DNA from: Rudanella sp031411995
Lineage (GTDB): Bacteria; Bacteroidota; Bacteroidia; Cytophagales; Spirosomataceae
Length of the DNA stretch: 64,000 nt
Direction of reading: 5' to 3'
Assembly: GCA_031411995.1 (NCBI GenBank)
Contig: JANOCD010000134.1
Coordinates: forward strand, 1-64,000
Positions 34,128 to 41,327 of this stretch are shown here, one piece after another. The translations under genes were made by a program, and so were the position numbers. Each line of letters opens with the position of its first letter. Positions within the stretch are counted from its first letter, which is position 1. The notes under the pieces were generated by a model. The model ran no database searches. It was given only the letters and a program-made list of their open reading frames with translations, and was not told the origin of the DNA.

Positions 34128-35657
34128 TTAATTTAATCGCTCCAAGGCCCTCTCCAGCCGGACAAGTGTTTCGGGGCGGCCAATAATTTCCATCGTCAGC
34201 ATCAGGTCGGGGCCGGTGCCGGAACCAGTGAGAGCAAGGCGCATGGCCTGCATAATTTTGCCCTGTTTGATACCCGCCCGTTGCATAGCTTCCGAAAGGG
34301 TATGCTTGATGTGTTCAGCTACAAACTCGCCTTCGTCGGCTTGCAGGGCATCGCGGAAGGCGGCAACGGCGGCTTTGGCATCGGCATTCCACTTGGCCCC
34401 TGCAATGGTCTCGTCGTAGGTTTCTGGCGTGTAGAAAATCGTGCGGGCTTCGGGGAAAATCTCACTGGCAAAATGAATGCGCTCCTTCAGCAAAGCCACA
34501 ATTTTGGTTGCTTTTTCGATAGAACAATCAAAACCGGCAACCTCCGCATCGTGCTGAACCGTTGGGGCCAAGTCAGCATTGGCTTGCTGACGAATATATT
34601 GATGGTTGAACCATTTGGCCTTCTCAATATCGAACCGCGCCCCTCCTTTGTGAACCTGCTCAATGGAAAACGCTGCAATCAGTTCGTCCATCGAAAACAA
34701 CTCTTGCTCGGTGCCGGGGTTCCAACCCAGAAACGCCAGGAAGTTAATCAGGGCTTCGGGCAGGTAGCCATCTTCGCGGAAACCCCGTGCCACAATGCCA
34801 CTGAACGGGTCGGTCCATTCGAGGGGGAAAATCGGGAAACCACCCAAATCGGCATCGCGCTTGCTCAGTTTGCCGTTGCCTTCGGGCTTCAGCAACAGAG
34901 GCAGGTGCGCAAACTGAGGCATGGTGTCGGCCCAACCCAAGTAGCGGTACAGCAGCACATGCAAGGGTGCCGAGGGCAACCATTCTTCGCCCCGGATCAC
35001 ATGGGTAATCTTCATCAAATGGTCGTCAACCACATTGGCGAGGTGGTAGGTCGGCAAGCCGTCGGATTTGAGCAGCACCTTGTCGTCGATAGCCGACGAA
35101 TGCACCGTGACCCACCCCCGAATTAGGTCGTTCAGCCGAACTTCTTCTTTGCGGGGCGTTTTGAGCCGAATTACGTAGGATTCACCCGCGTCCAAACGCG
35201 CTTTCAGATCAGCGGCTGGTAACGTTAGCGAGTTTTTCATCTGCATCCGCGTGATGGCGTTGTACTGAGCCGCCGGTGCATTAGCCGCTTCGAGCCGGGC
35301 GCGCATCGCATCCAATTCGTCGGCAGTATCAAACGCATAATAGGCTTTACCCTCCTCCACGAGTCGGAAAGCCTCTTTTTGGTAAATTTCCCGACGCTCC
35401 GACTGCCGATACGGCGCATCGGGGCCACCGATGCTTTGGCCTTCGTCAATCTCAATACCAACCCATTTCAGAGATTCGATAATATAAGCCTCGGCACCGG
35501 GTACAAACCGATTCTGGTCGGTATCCTCGATACGAAGCAGCATTTTGCCGCCCATTTTCCGGGCGAACAGGTAATTATACAAGGCCGTTCTTACTCCCCC
35601 AATGTGCAGCGGCCCTGTGGGGCTGGGGGCAAAACGGACGCGGACGTTTGTTTGCAT
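34128..35657 (-). CDS. gltX: Glutamyl-tRNA synthetase
   Basis: Charges tRNA-Glu; 509 aa, class I. HIGH-type motif PSPTGPLHIGGVRTALYN (about 11-28) and KMSKS-type motif GKLSKRDADLG (about 260) are present, with the C-terminal anticodon-binding helical domain. The ATG at 35657 starts directly at MQTNVRVRFAPSPTG; an upstream in-frame start would run through a hairpin repeat. That repeat (arms of GAAAGAGT units) lies 3 nt before the ATG. Confidence 0.95.
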   Translation of the reverse strand: MQTNVRVRFAPSPTGPLHIGGVRTALYNYLFARKMGGKMLLRIEDTDQNRFVPGAEAYIIESLKWVGIEIDEGQSIGGPDAPYRQSERREIYQKEAFRLVEEGKAYYAFDTADELDAMRARLEAANAPAAQYNAITRMQMKNSLTLPAADLKARLDAGESYVIRLKTPRKEEVRLNDLIRGWVTVHSSAIDDKVLLKSDGLPTYHLANVVDDHLMKITHVIRGEEWLPSAPLHVLLYRYLGWADTMPQFAHLPLLLKPEGNGKLSKRDADLGGFPIFPLEWTDPFSGIVARGFREDGYLPEALINFLAFLGWNPGTEQELFSMDELIAAFSIEQVHKGGARFDIEKAKWFNHQYIRQQANADLAPTVQHDAEVAGFDCSIEKATKIVALLKERIHFASEIFPEARTIFYTPETYDETIAGAKWNADAKAAVAAFRDALQADEGEFVAEHIKHTLSEAMQRAGIKQGKIMQAMRLALTGSGTGPDLMLTMEIIGRPETLVRLERALERLN

Positions 35658-35660
35658 GAA

Positions 35661-35757
35661 TTTTAAAGAGCGAAAGAGTGAAAGAGTGAAAGAGTGATTG
35701 TCAGACGGTCGCACTGGCGAGTCGCTCTTTCACTCTTTCACTCTTTCACCTTTAAAC
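35661..35757. repeat. GAAAGAGT-unit hairpin element, copy 1
   Basis: The left arm (35661-35697) carries three GAAAGAGT units after AAAGAGC. The right arm (35722-35757) is its near-exact inverse, with a 24-nt loop. It lies between ridA and gltX. The right arm includes the ridA stop codon and the left arm ends 3 nt before the gltX start. A second copy has the same placement at 57970-58043. Confidence 0.9.
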
Positions 35758-36117
35758 AGCTATCACCGAAATTTCAACATTGACATCTTTGGGCAAGCGG
35801 GCAACTTCGACAGTTTCGCGGGCGGGATAGTCAGCCGTAAAAAACGAGCCATATACTTCGTTGATGGCCCCGAAGTTTTCGAGGTCTTTCACAAAAATGG
35901 TTGCTTTCACCACGTTGTCGTAGTCTTTACCCGCGGTTTTCAGAATGGCTCCGATGTTTTCCATTACCTTGAGGGTCTCCGCCCGAATATCGCCCTGTGG
36001 GGCCAAATCGAGGGCAATCTGGCCGGAAACAAACAAAAAACCACCCGCCTGCACAGCCTGACTATAAGGCCCGATGGCTGCGGGAGCCTGATCGGTATAA
36101 ACAATTTGCTTGGACAT
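35752..36117 (-). CDS. RidA family reactive intermediate deaminase
   Basis: Enamine/imine deaminase of the YjgF/RidA type, 121 aa, which clears toxic 2-aminoacrylate-like intermediates. It starts MSKQIVYTDQAPAAIGPYSQAVQAGGFLFVSGQIALD; the catalytic Arg region is ARETVEVARLPKDVNVEI near the C-terminus. The ATG at 36117 is used rather than longer in-frame starts. The stop codon lies inside the GAAAGAGT hairpin. Confidence 0.93.
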   Translation of the reverse strand: MSKQIVYTDQAPAAIGPYSQAVQAGGFLFVSGQIALDLAPQGDIRAETLKVMENIGAILKTAGKDYDNVVKATIFVKDLENFGAINEVYGSFFTADYPARETVEVARLPKDVNVEISVIAV

Positions 36118-36135
36118 TGCTTTGTAAATAAGGCG

Positions 36136-36143
36136 CAAAGTTA
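36136..36143 (-). promoter_or_regulatory. Candidate -7 element of ridA
   Basis: On the minus strand this reads TAACTTTG, an exact TAnnTTTG match, 19 nt before the ridA start. It leaves only a short untranslated leader. Confidence 0.45.
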
Positions 36144-36159
36144 CGACTGAAACCACCTC

Positions 36160-36780
36160 ATGCCCGACTATCACCTACTGATCTTCGTGAAAAATCCGGT
36201 TCCCGGAACCGTCAAAACCCGAATTGCCCGCACTGTTGGCAACGAACGGGCCACCGAAGTTTATCGGCACCTCCTGGCTCATACCCAACAAATTACCCAA
36301 ACGCTACCGCCCGACGGCCCGGCCTGGGGCGGCCCCGCCTGGAAACGAGTCGTTTACTACAGTGATTTCATCAACCCAACCGACATCTGGAATGGGTACG
36401 AAAAACGGCAACAAACCGGGGCCGATCTCGGCGAACGAATGTTAAACGCTTTTGCCGATGAGTTTGCAGCCGGGGCAAGCCGCGTGGTGATCATTGGCAG
36501 CGACTGTCTCGCCATCCAACCCGATCATCTGAGACAAGCCTTCCAGGCTTTGGACACCCACGATGTGGTAATTGGCCCGGCCACCGACGGTGGTTATTAC
36601 TTACTGGGAATGAATCAGTTGCACTCATTTCTATTTCAGAAAAAACCCTGGAGTCAGCCGGAGTTACTGGACCAAACCCTCGCTGATCTGACACAACATA
36701 GCCTTACTTACACATTATTGGAACCACTAACCGATATCGACGAGTGGGACGATTATGTTCGGCAAAGTGGTGAATCGTGA
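36160..36780 (+). CDS. TIGR04282 family glycosyltransferase (DUF2064)
   Basis: Nucleotidyl/glycosyltransferase-fold protein of 206 aa. It starts DYHLLIFVKNPVPGTVKTRIARTVG (about 3-27), has the metal-binding VVIIGSDCLAIQPDHLRQAF (about 109-128), and the family stretch DVVIGPATDGGYYLLGMNQ. TIGR04282 members are linked to arsenosugar-type compounds in some bacteria. The start is divergent from ridA with 42 nt between, so the two share a promoter region. Confidence 0.88.
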   Translation: MPDYHLLIFVKNPVPGTVKTRIARTVGNERATEVYRHLLAHTQQITQTLPPDGPAWGGPAWKRVVYYSDFINPTDIWNGYEKRQQTGADLGERMLNAFADEFAAGASRVVIIGSDCLAIQPDHLRQAFQALDTHDVVIGPATDGGYYLLGMNQLHSFLFQKKPWSQPELLDQTLADLTQHSLTYTLLEPLTDIDEWDDYVRQSGES

Positions 36781-36785
36781 ATCGT

Positions 36786-37802
36786 TCACCCTTCACCATA
36801 CCGCCGGGCGGCCCGCGTCAATCGTTCGGCAAGGCGTTGGCGGAGCGATTCGGGAGTCAGCACTTCGATGCCATCCCCAAAAGATAATAAGTCTTTTTCG
36901 AGTTCATAGTTGTGCTGAACCTTGAGGCACAGTTCAATATCGCCATTGTCGTGCCGCCGTTCCACCTGCTGGGAGTGATGAAATGGTTTGGTTTCAATAT
37001 AGGGAGCTTGTTGGGCCTGCACCCACAGCCGCACCGTGCGAGGGCGCATGTTGGTGCTGACCGTTACGCCAATGGCATCCCGATAATAGGTTTCGGGGTC
37101 GTTGCCAGGGTTAGGGCGGTAAACCAGATCGGGGGCAGGGATCAGGTCGAGCATCCGGTCAAGGGCAAGGTGGGTGATGGAGTCGCGCTGCCCCTGAACG
37201 CCCACCGCAAACCAGCGATTCCTAAACTCTTTGAGCCACCAGACATGAAACGGGATCACCTGTTTCTCCTTCGCCGTAAATGACTGATAGGTGATCCAAA
37301 CCACCTGTTGTTTCACTACCGCCCGGTAAAGTGGGTCCAGAAAGGCCAGGCCGCGCAGGTTCTCGTTTTTCTCAAAGTCGATCACGGCCATGCCCTTACC
37401 CGATGCCGAAAAAACGTGGGCTTCCAGTTTCTGCACCACACCCGATAGATTTTGGAAGTGCGAAAACCCTTTGAACTGCTTCAACACGTCAACAGCCTCG
37501 CTGATTTGGCTCAGGTCGTGGCCCGAAAGTGGCCCGTTGGTGATGCTGTAGGTCGGGTCGTCGTAACTATAAAACTTCTTTTCGACCACCACAATGGGAG
37601 CGTTGTAGCCCAGCTTATCGCTCCGCATCATCTGAATATCGGCCTGAATGGTTCGGCGGCTGATTTGGGCAATGCCCTCGTACTCAAACAAAGCTTCGGT
37701 CACCTTCTCAATAAGCGAGTCGAGCGTCCATTTCCGAAACCGATTGGTCAGGCAGGTGTCAATGGCGCGGTAACGAATGAGTGCGTTTCGGTTAGCAGGC
37801 AT
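36786..37802 (-). CDS. WYL-domain transcriptional regulator
   Basis: A 338-aa regulator with an N-terminal winged helix-turn-helix (about 1-70, ALIRYRAIDTCLTNRFRKWTLDSLIEKVTEAL then ISRRTIQADIQMM). The WYL domain (about 155-230) has WITYQSF and PFHVWWLKEFRNRWFAVG. A C-terminal WCX-like domain (to 338) follows. WYL proteins bind nucleic-acid ligands and often control DNA/RNA damage and defence genes. It is divergent from rsr, 120 nt away, and shares a dyad at 37845-37871 in that gap, so it is the likely regulator of the Ro/Y-RNA repair locus. Confidence 0.9.
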   Translation of the reverse strand: MPANRNALIRYRAIDTCLTNRFRKWTLDSLIEKVTEALFEYEGIAQISRRTIQADIQMMRSDKLGYNAPIVVVEKKFYSYDDPTYSITNGPLSGHDLSQISEAVDVLKQFKGFSHFQNLSGVVQKLEAHVFSASGKGMAVIDFEKNENLRGLAFLDPLYRAVVKQQVVWITYQSFTAKEKQVIPFHVWWLKEFRNRWFAVGVQGQRDSITHLALDRMLDLIPAPDLVYRPNPGNDPETYYRDAIGVTVSTNMRPRTVRLWVQAQQAPYIETKPFHHSQQVERRHDNGDIELCLKVQHNYELEKDLLSFGDGIEVLTPESLRQRLAERLTRAARRYGEG

Positions 37803-37844
37803 GGTATCTCAAAAAATAATTTTGAAAATTTCTGAAAATAATTT

Positions 37845-37871
37845 CAACTACGCAAATACGCTGCGCAGTTG
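37845..37871. promoter_or_regulatory. Dyad between the WYL gene and rsr
   Basis: The arms CAACTACGCA (37845-37854) and TGCGCAGTTG (37862-37871) are inverse with one mismatch, around a 7-nt spacer. A near-consensus -7 (AACCTTTG, 37877-37884) begins 6 nt downstream, toward rsr. The dyad would overlap the -33 region, a good place for a regulator. Confidence 0.55.
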
Positions 37872-37922
37872 AGCAAAACCTTTGCATTGTCGGAAGGGGA
37901 AACAACCTCGACAACTACCACA

Positions 37923-39485
37923 ATGCGATTCAACTCATTCAGCAAGACAGCAACTCTCGAAACTCAGACAGTGAATCATGCCGGTGCCAAAGCATACGTG
38001 CTTTCGCCCGAAATGGAACTGTACTCAGCGGTGGTTACGACCATGCTGGCCGATTCGTTCTACGAAAAAACTGATGCCCGGCTGACGCGGATTCAGGAAT
38101 TGGTGAGTCAGGCAAACCCGTTGTTTGTAGCTCAGTTGGCGGTCTATGCCCGTGAGCAAATGTACCTCCGCACCGCCCCTATTGTGCTGATTGGCGAGTT
38201 GGCCAAAATCCACAATGGCGACGATCTGGTAAGCCGGACTATTGCCCGCGTGGTGCAACGCCCCGACGAAATCACGGAGTTGCTGGCCTATTACCAGAAA
38301 ACAAACGCCCGCACCGAGGCTAAAAAACTGAACCGGCTTTCGAAGCAGGTGCAACGCGGCTTAGCCCTGTCGTTCAATCGGTTCGATGCCTACCAGTTTG
38401 CCAAGTATGACAGAGCCACGGCAGTTCGGTTGCGCGATGCCTTGTTTTTGGTTCACCCCAAAGCAAAAGACGAAGCCCAACAGCTTGTTTTTGATCAGAT
38501 TACGAGCCGGACGCTAACCACACCGTACACCTGGGAAACCGAGTTGAGCGCGTTGGGGCAACAGGCTTTTGAAACCGAAGCCGCCAAAAAAGTGGCCGCC
38601 CAGGCGAAATGGCACGAACTGATCGACAGCGGCAAAATGGGTTATATGGCTACCCTACGAAACCTGCGGAATATGCTCGAAGCCGACATCGACATGGCAC
38701 ACCTGAAAACGGTTACCACCTTGCTGGCTAATGAGCGGGCCGTGAGCAAAGCCAAGCAATTTCCGTTTCGGTTTTTGGCCGCCTACCGCGAAATGAATGC
38801 TCTTGCCACGCAGTACAAACGGCAATTTGCGCTTATCAACCATGCGTTGGAAGAGGCCATTCAGGTCAGCACGGCCAACCTGCGCGGGTTTGATGCAGAC
38901 ACCCGAGTGGTGGTTGCCTGCGACGTGTCGAGGTCGATGCAAACGCCAGTCTCGGCCAAGAGCAAGGTACTGTTATACGACATCGGTTTACTGTTGGGTA
39001 TGTTGTTGAAAACCCGCAGCAAAAACGTGGTGAGCGGTATGTTTGGTGATCGCTGGAAAATTGTTGAGTTGCCCGGGCCGCGTTCGGTTGAGAAGGGTGT
39101 ATTGGCCAACGTCGATGCGTTCTATCAGCGCGAGGGCGAGGTAGGGTATTCAACCAACGGCTACCTAGTTTTAGACGACCTCATCAAGCGCCGATACGCG
39201 GCTGACAAAGTCATGTTTTTCACCGACGTTCAGTTGTGGGATTCCACAACCAACAACCGATCTAACCAGAATACGGTGCAGGCGAAGTGGCTGCAATACA
39301 AGCAGTTATTTCCAAAAGCAAAACTGTATCTGTTCGATTTGGCGGGTCATGGCAAAACGCCTATTCATCAGGAATCGAACGATGTGTTCCTGATTGCGGG
39401 CTGGTCCGACAAAGTATTCGATGTGTTACAAGCCATCGAAAACGGCGAGGACTCGCTGGTGGGAGTTCAGGAGATTGTGATTTGA
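37923..39485 (+). CDS. rsr: Ro60-type TROVE domain protein (Rsr)
   Basis: Bacterial homologue of the Ro60 autoantigen, 520 aa. The TROVE ring of HEAT-like helices spans about 25-325, and a von Willebrand A domain follows with the MIDAS motif VVACDVSRSMQTP (Asp near 336). Ro proteins bind misfolded RNA ends in a central channel and Y RNA on the outside. In bacteria they aid rRNA processing and RNA decay. The ATG at 37923 starts MRFNSFSKTATLET. Downstream are four Y-RNA-like units, an RNA ligase and a Pnkp; upstream, divergent, is a WYL regulator. Confidence 0.93.
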   Translation: MRFNSFSKTATLETQTVNHAGAKAYVLSPEMELYSAVVTTMLADSFYEKTDARLTRIQELVSQANPLFVAQLAVYAREQMYLRTAPIVLIGELAKIHNGDDLVSRTIARVVQRPDEITELLAYYQKTNARTEAKKLNRLSKQVQRGLALSFNRFDAYQFAKYDRATAVRLRDALFLVHPKAKDEAQQLVFDQITSRTLTTPYTWETELSALGQQAFETEAAKKVAAQAKWHELIDSGKMGYMATLRNLRNMLEADIDMAHLKTVTTLLANERAVSKAKQFPFRFLAAYREMNALATQYKRQFALINHALEEAIQVSTANLRGFDADTRVVVACDVSRSMQTPVSAKSKVLLYDIGLLLGMLLKTRSKNVVSGMFGDRWKIVELPGPRSVEKGVLANVDAFYQREGEVGYSTNGYLVLDDLIKRRYAADKVMFFTDVQLWDSTTNNRSNQNTVQAKWLQYKQLFPKAKLYLFDLAGHGKTPIHQESNDVFLIAGWSDKVFDVLQAIENGEDSLVGVQEIVI

Positions 39486-39490
39486 ACGTG

Positions 39491-39611
39491 CTGGCAGGTC
39501 CCCCGACCTGTCAACAAACGGTTCCCCAGAACCATAATTGAAAAGTTGCCAAACAATATAATCGGATGGGTCGGGGACCCTGATGTGGTCAGGTCGGGGG
39601 ACCTGACCACA
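39491..39611. repeat. Inverted pair of CAGGTC-type palindromes after rsr
   Basis: Two short hairpins share the arm CAGGTC/GACCTG. The first (39494-39509) has a CCCC loop and the second (39584-39611, 12-bp stem) a GGGG loop, so the second core is the exact reverse complement of the first. They lie 75 nt apart directly after the rsr stop. They may terminate rsr transcription or block degradation. Confidence 0.7.
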
Positions 39612-39628
39612 CGGTAAAAGTCCCTTTT

Positions 39629-39642
39629 CGTTTGTTGCCCTG
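39629..39642 (+). other. Orphan Y-RNA 3' box
   Basis: CGTTTGTTGCCCTG is the same 14-mer that ends Y-RNA copies 1 and 4. No partner 5' box (CAGGTGCCGTAG) is seen upstream, so it may be the remnant of a fifth, deleted unit. Confidence 0.5.
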
Positions 39643-39666
39643 CTTCTTAGTTTATATTTCATTGTA

Positions 39667-39802
39667 CAGGTGCCGTAGTACAGCGATACTTCGATGGCGT
39701 CGCGGGTTCGAATCCCGCCATCAGAATAGGTTTTTATGATTCTGGTGTAGCTCAGTTGGTAGAGCACAAAAACACGCTGAACGTTTGTTGCCCTGTTTTT
39801 TT
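39667..39802 (+). ncRNA. Y-RNA-like ncRNA, copy 1 (permuted tRNA mimic)
   Basis: The 129-nt unit plus a T7 run has ends that pair: CAGG, bulged U, GC with GCCCTG. The inside is a circularly permuted tRNA. The T arm GCGGG-TTCGAAT-CCCGC (39702-39718) leads into the acceptor 3' strand CATCAGAAT (39719-39727), an 11-nt loop, acceptor 5' strand ATTCTGGTG (39739-39747) giving 9 pairs with one G-U, then D arm GCTC-AGTTGGTA-GAGC (39750-39765). No anticodon arm. This is the architecture known for bacterial YrlA Y RNAs, which bind Ro. Confidence 0.85.
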
Positions 39803-39813
39803 ATTACTGTTTC

Positions 39814-39946
39814 GGGATGCCGTAGGAAGGAGTTACTTCGTCACCAATGAAGGGGGAGGACCAGTGTAGTTCACGAAAATTGAACAAGGCTGCGCCGTTC
39901 GAGTCGGCAAGACAAAGCCCCCATCTCCAATCCGTTTGTTGCTCCC
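39814..39946 (+). ncRNA. Y-RNA-like ncRNA, copy 2 (divergent, covarying helix)
   Basis: The 133-nt unit has terminal helix GGGA, bulged U, GC paired with GCTCCC. Compared with the other copies both strands have changed (CAGG to GGGA, CCTG to TCCC), so pairing is preserved. Inside, a T-arm-like GCCG-TTCGAGT-CGGC (39894-39908) comes after a D-arm-like GTTC-ACGAAAATT-GAAC (39869-39885), an order opposite to copies 1, 3 and 4. The rest of the fold is unclear. Confidence 0.65.
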
Positions 39947-39961
39947 AATTTTGTTATTTTA

Positions 39962-40112
39962 CAGGTGCCGTAGAAAAGAGATACTCCGTCTGGTCGTGTG
40001 GATACCGCTTGTCGGTCCGTGCTGGTTCGAACCCAGCCATCGGGAAATCCGGTGTGGTGAAATTGGAGACACGCACGAATAAAACTCTTCTCGTTCGTTG
40101 CCCTGTTTTTTT
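39962..40112 (+). ncRNA. Y-RNA-like ncRNA, copy 3 (leucine-type D arm)
   Basis: The 144-nt unit plus T7 has the same terminal helix CAGG(U)GC / GCCCTG. The T arm GCTGG-TTCGAAC-CCAGC (40021-40037) is followed by the short closed acceptor CATCGG-GAAAT-CCGGTG (40038-40054), then a D arm GTGGTGAAATTGGAGACAC (40054-40072) close to that of tRNA-Leu. Order is permuted as in copies 1 and 4. It lies 15 nt after copy 2. Confidence 0.82.
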
Positions 40113-40130
40113 AGTCAATATTTCGTTTTG

Positions 40131-40268
40131 CAGGTGCCGTAGTACAGCGATACTTCGATGCAGTCGCGGGTTCGAAGCCCGCCACCAGAATGAGTTTGTA
40201 TGATTCTGGTGTAGCTCAGTTGGTTAGAGCACAAAAAATGCGCTATACGTTTGTTGCCCTGTTTTTTT
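40131..40268 (+). ncRNA. Y-RNA-like ncRNA, copy 4 (permuted tRNA mimic)
   Basis: 131 nt plus T7. Terminal helix CAGG(U)GC / GCCCTG; T arm GCGGG-TTCGAAG-CCCGC (40166-40182); a perfect 9-bp closed acceptor CACCAGAAT / ATTCTGGTG (40183-40191, 40203-40211) with an 11-nt loop; D arm GCTC-AGTTGGTTA-GAGC (40214-40230). It is nearly a twin of copy 1. Its T run ends 9 nt before the RNA ligase ATG, so the RNA forms the immediate leader of that gene. Confidence 0.88.
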
Positions 40269-40277
40269 ATTACCACA

Positions 40278-41327
40278 ATGACCGCTTTCATCAACACCCT
40301 TCACCCTACCCTTCGTCAGCATATTGCCGATGGGTTTGTGATCGTTCGTCAGCACCCGACTGCCGATCTGTATATTCTGAATTATGCGGCCAAAACCCAA
40401 TTCGAACGGGCTTGGGACGAGCATACGCTGGCTTGTCGCGGTCTGATTATGAACGGATTAGGCGAGGTGGTGGCGCGGCCTTTCCCCAAGTTTTTCAACC
40501 TCGACGAAGTAGTGATGACGGGTCAAATTCCAACCCTGCCCGACGAGCCGTTTGTGGCCTACGAAAAACTCGATGGCTCACTCGGGATTCTATACTGGAT
40601 TGGCGACACCCCATTTATTGCCACTCGTGGCTCGTTTATGAGTGAACAGGCGCAGTGGGCCACTAACCTGCTCCACACGCGCTACGCGGCCATTTGGCCC
40701 CTGCTTGACCGCGCAAAAACGTATTTATTCGAGATCATTTACCCCGAAAACCGCATTGTTGTCCATTACGGCGACCGACAGGATTTGGTGCTGTTGGCCG
40801 TGATCGACACCGCAACCGGAGCCGAAACCAACGACCTGCCCGACATTAGTTTTCCAATCGTGCGCCTGTTCGATGGCTACACCGACATGGCCGCAATTCG
40901 GGCGGTGCAGATTGATAATGAGGAAGGGTTTGTGCTTCGGTTTGCGTCGGGTTTGCGCGTAAAAGTTAAGTTTGCCGAATATGTGCGGCTTCACCGGATT
41001 CTGACGCAGGTTTCGTCGCGCAATATCTGGGAATACTTAGCTACGAATCAGCCGTTTAACGAGATTCTGGAGCGGGTTCCCGATGAGTTTTACGACTGGG
41101 TTAAAAAAACCTCCGATAAGTTCACGGCTCAATATCAGGCCATTGAAACGGAGTGTAAGGCTGTTTTTCGGGTGTTAGATTCGCGAAAAGAAACGGCTAT
41201 GTATTTCCAGACCCAACGGTATCCGGCCATTTTGTTCCTGATGCTCGACAACCGCCCGTATTCGGCAACCATCTGGAAACTGTTGCGCCCTGTGTATGAA
41301 CGGCCTTTCAAACAAACCGACAATTAA
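40278..41327 (+). CDS. T4 Rnl1-type RNA ligase
   Basis: ATP-dependent RNA ligase of 349 aa that seals 3'-OH and 5'-phosphate ends. The nucleophile motif is YEKLDGSLG with Lys97. Upstream is the Rnl1-like CRGLIMNGLGEVVARPFPKFFN (about 53-74), and downstream EGFVLRF (motif IV) and VKVKFAEYVRLH (motif V). The ATG at 40278 is chosen; an upstream TTG lies inside the last Y RNA. Its stop shares a base with the Pnkp start (TAATG), so ligase and end-healing enzyme are translated together. Probably cytoplasmic. Confidence 0.93.
   Translation: MTAFINTLHPTLRQHIADGFVIVRQHPTADLYILNYAAKTQFERAWDEHTLACRGLIMNGLGEVVARPFPKFFNLDEVVMTGQIPTLPDEPFVAYEKLDGSLGILYWIGDTPFIATRGSFMSEQAQWATNLLHTRYAAIWPLLDRAKTYLFEIIYPENRIVVHYGDRQDLVLLAVIDTATGAETNDLPDISFPIVRLFDGYTDMAAIRAVQIDNEEGFVLRFASGLRVKVKFAEYVRLHRILTQVSSRNIWEYLATNQPFNEILERVPDEFYDWVKKTSDKFTAQYQAIETECKAVFRVLDSRKETAMYFQTQRYPAILFLMLDNRPYSATIWKLLRPVYERPFKQTDN

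Noticed and set aside
34281..35126. Open frame of 281 codons on the plus strand
   Set aside because: It lies fully antisense to gltX, with no recognisable protein features, and reflects codon bias of gltX.
35661..35757. T-box or other riboswitch upstream of gltX
   Set aside because: The leader is almost wholly a simple repeat hairpin that recurs before an unrelated GH65 gene, and no T-box or specifier-loop sequence is seen.
39667..40268. Ordinary or functional permuted tRNA genes
   Set aside because: T and D arms are present, but there is no anticodon arm and the acceptor strands are joined by a loop with no CCA-accepting end. The closing bulged helix and the position beside rsr fit Y RNA better.
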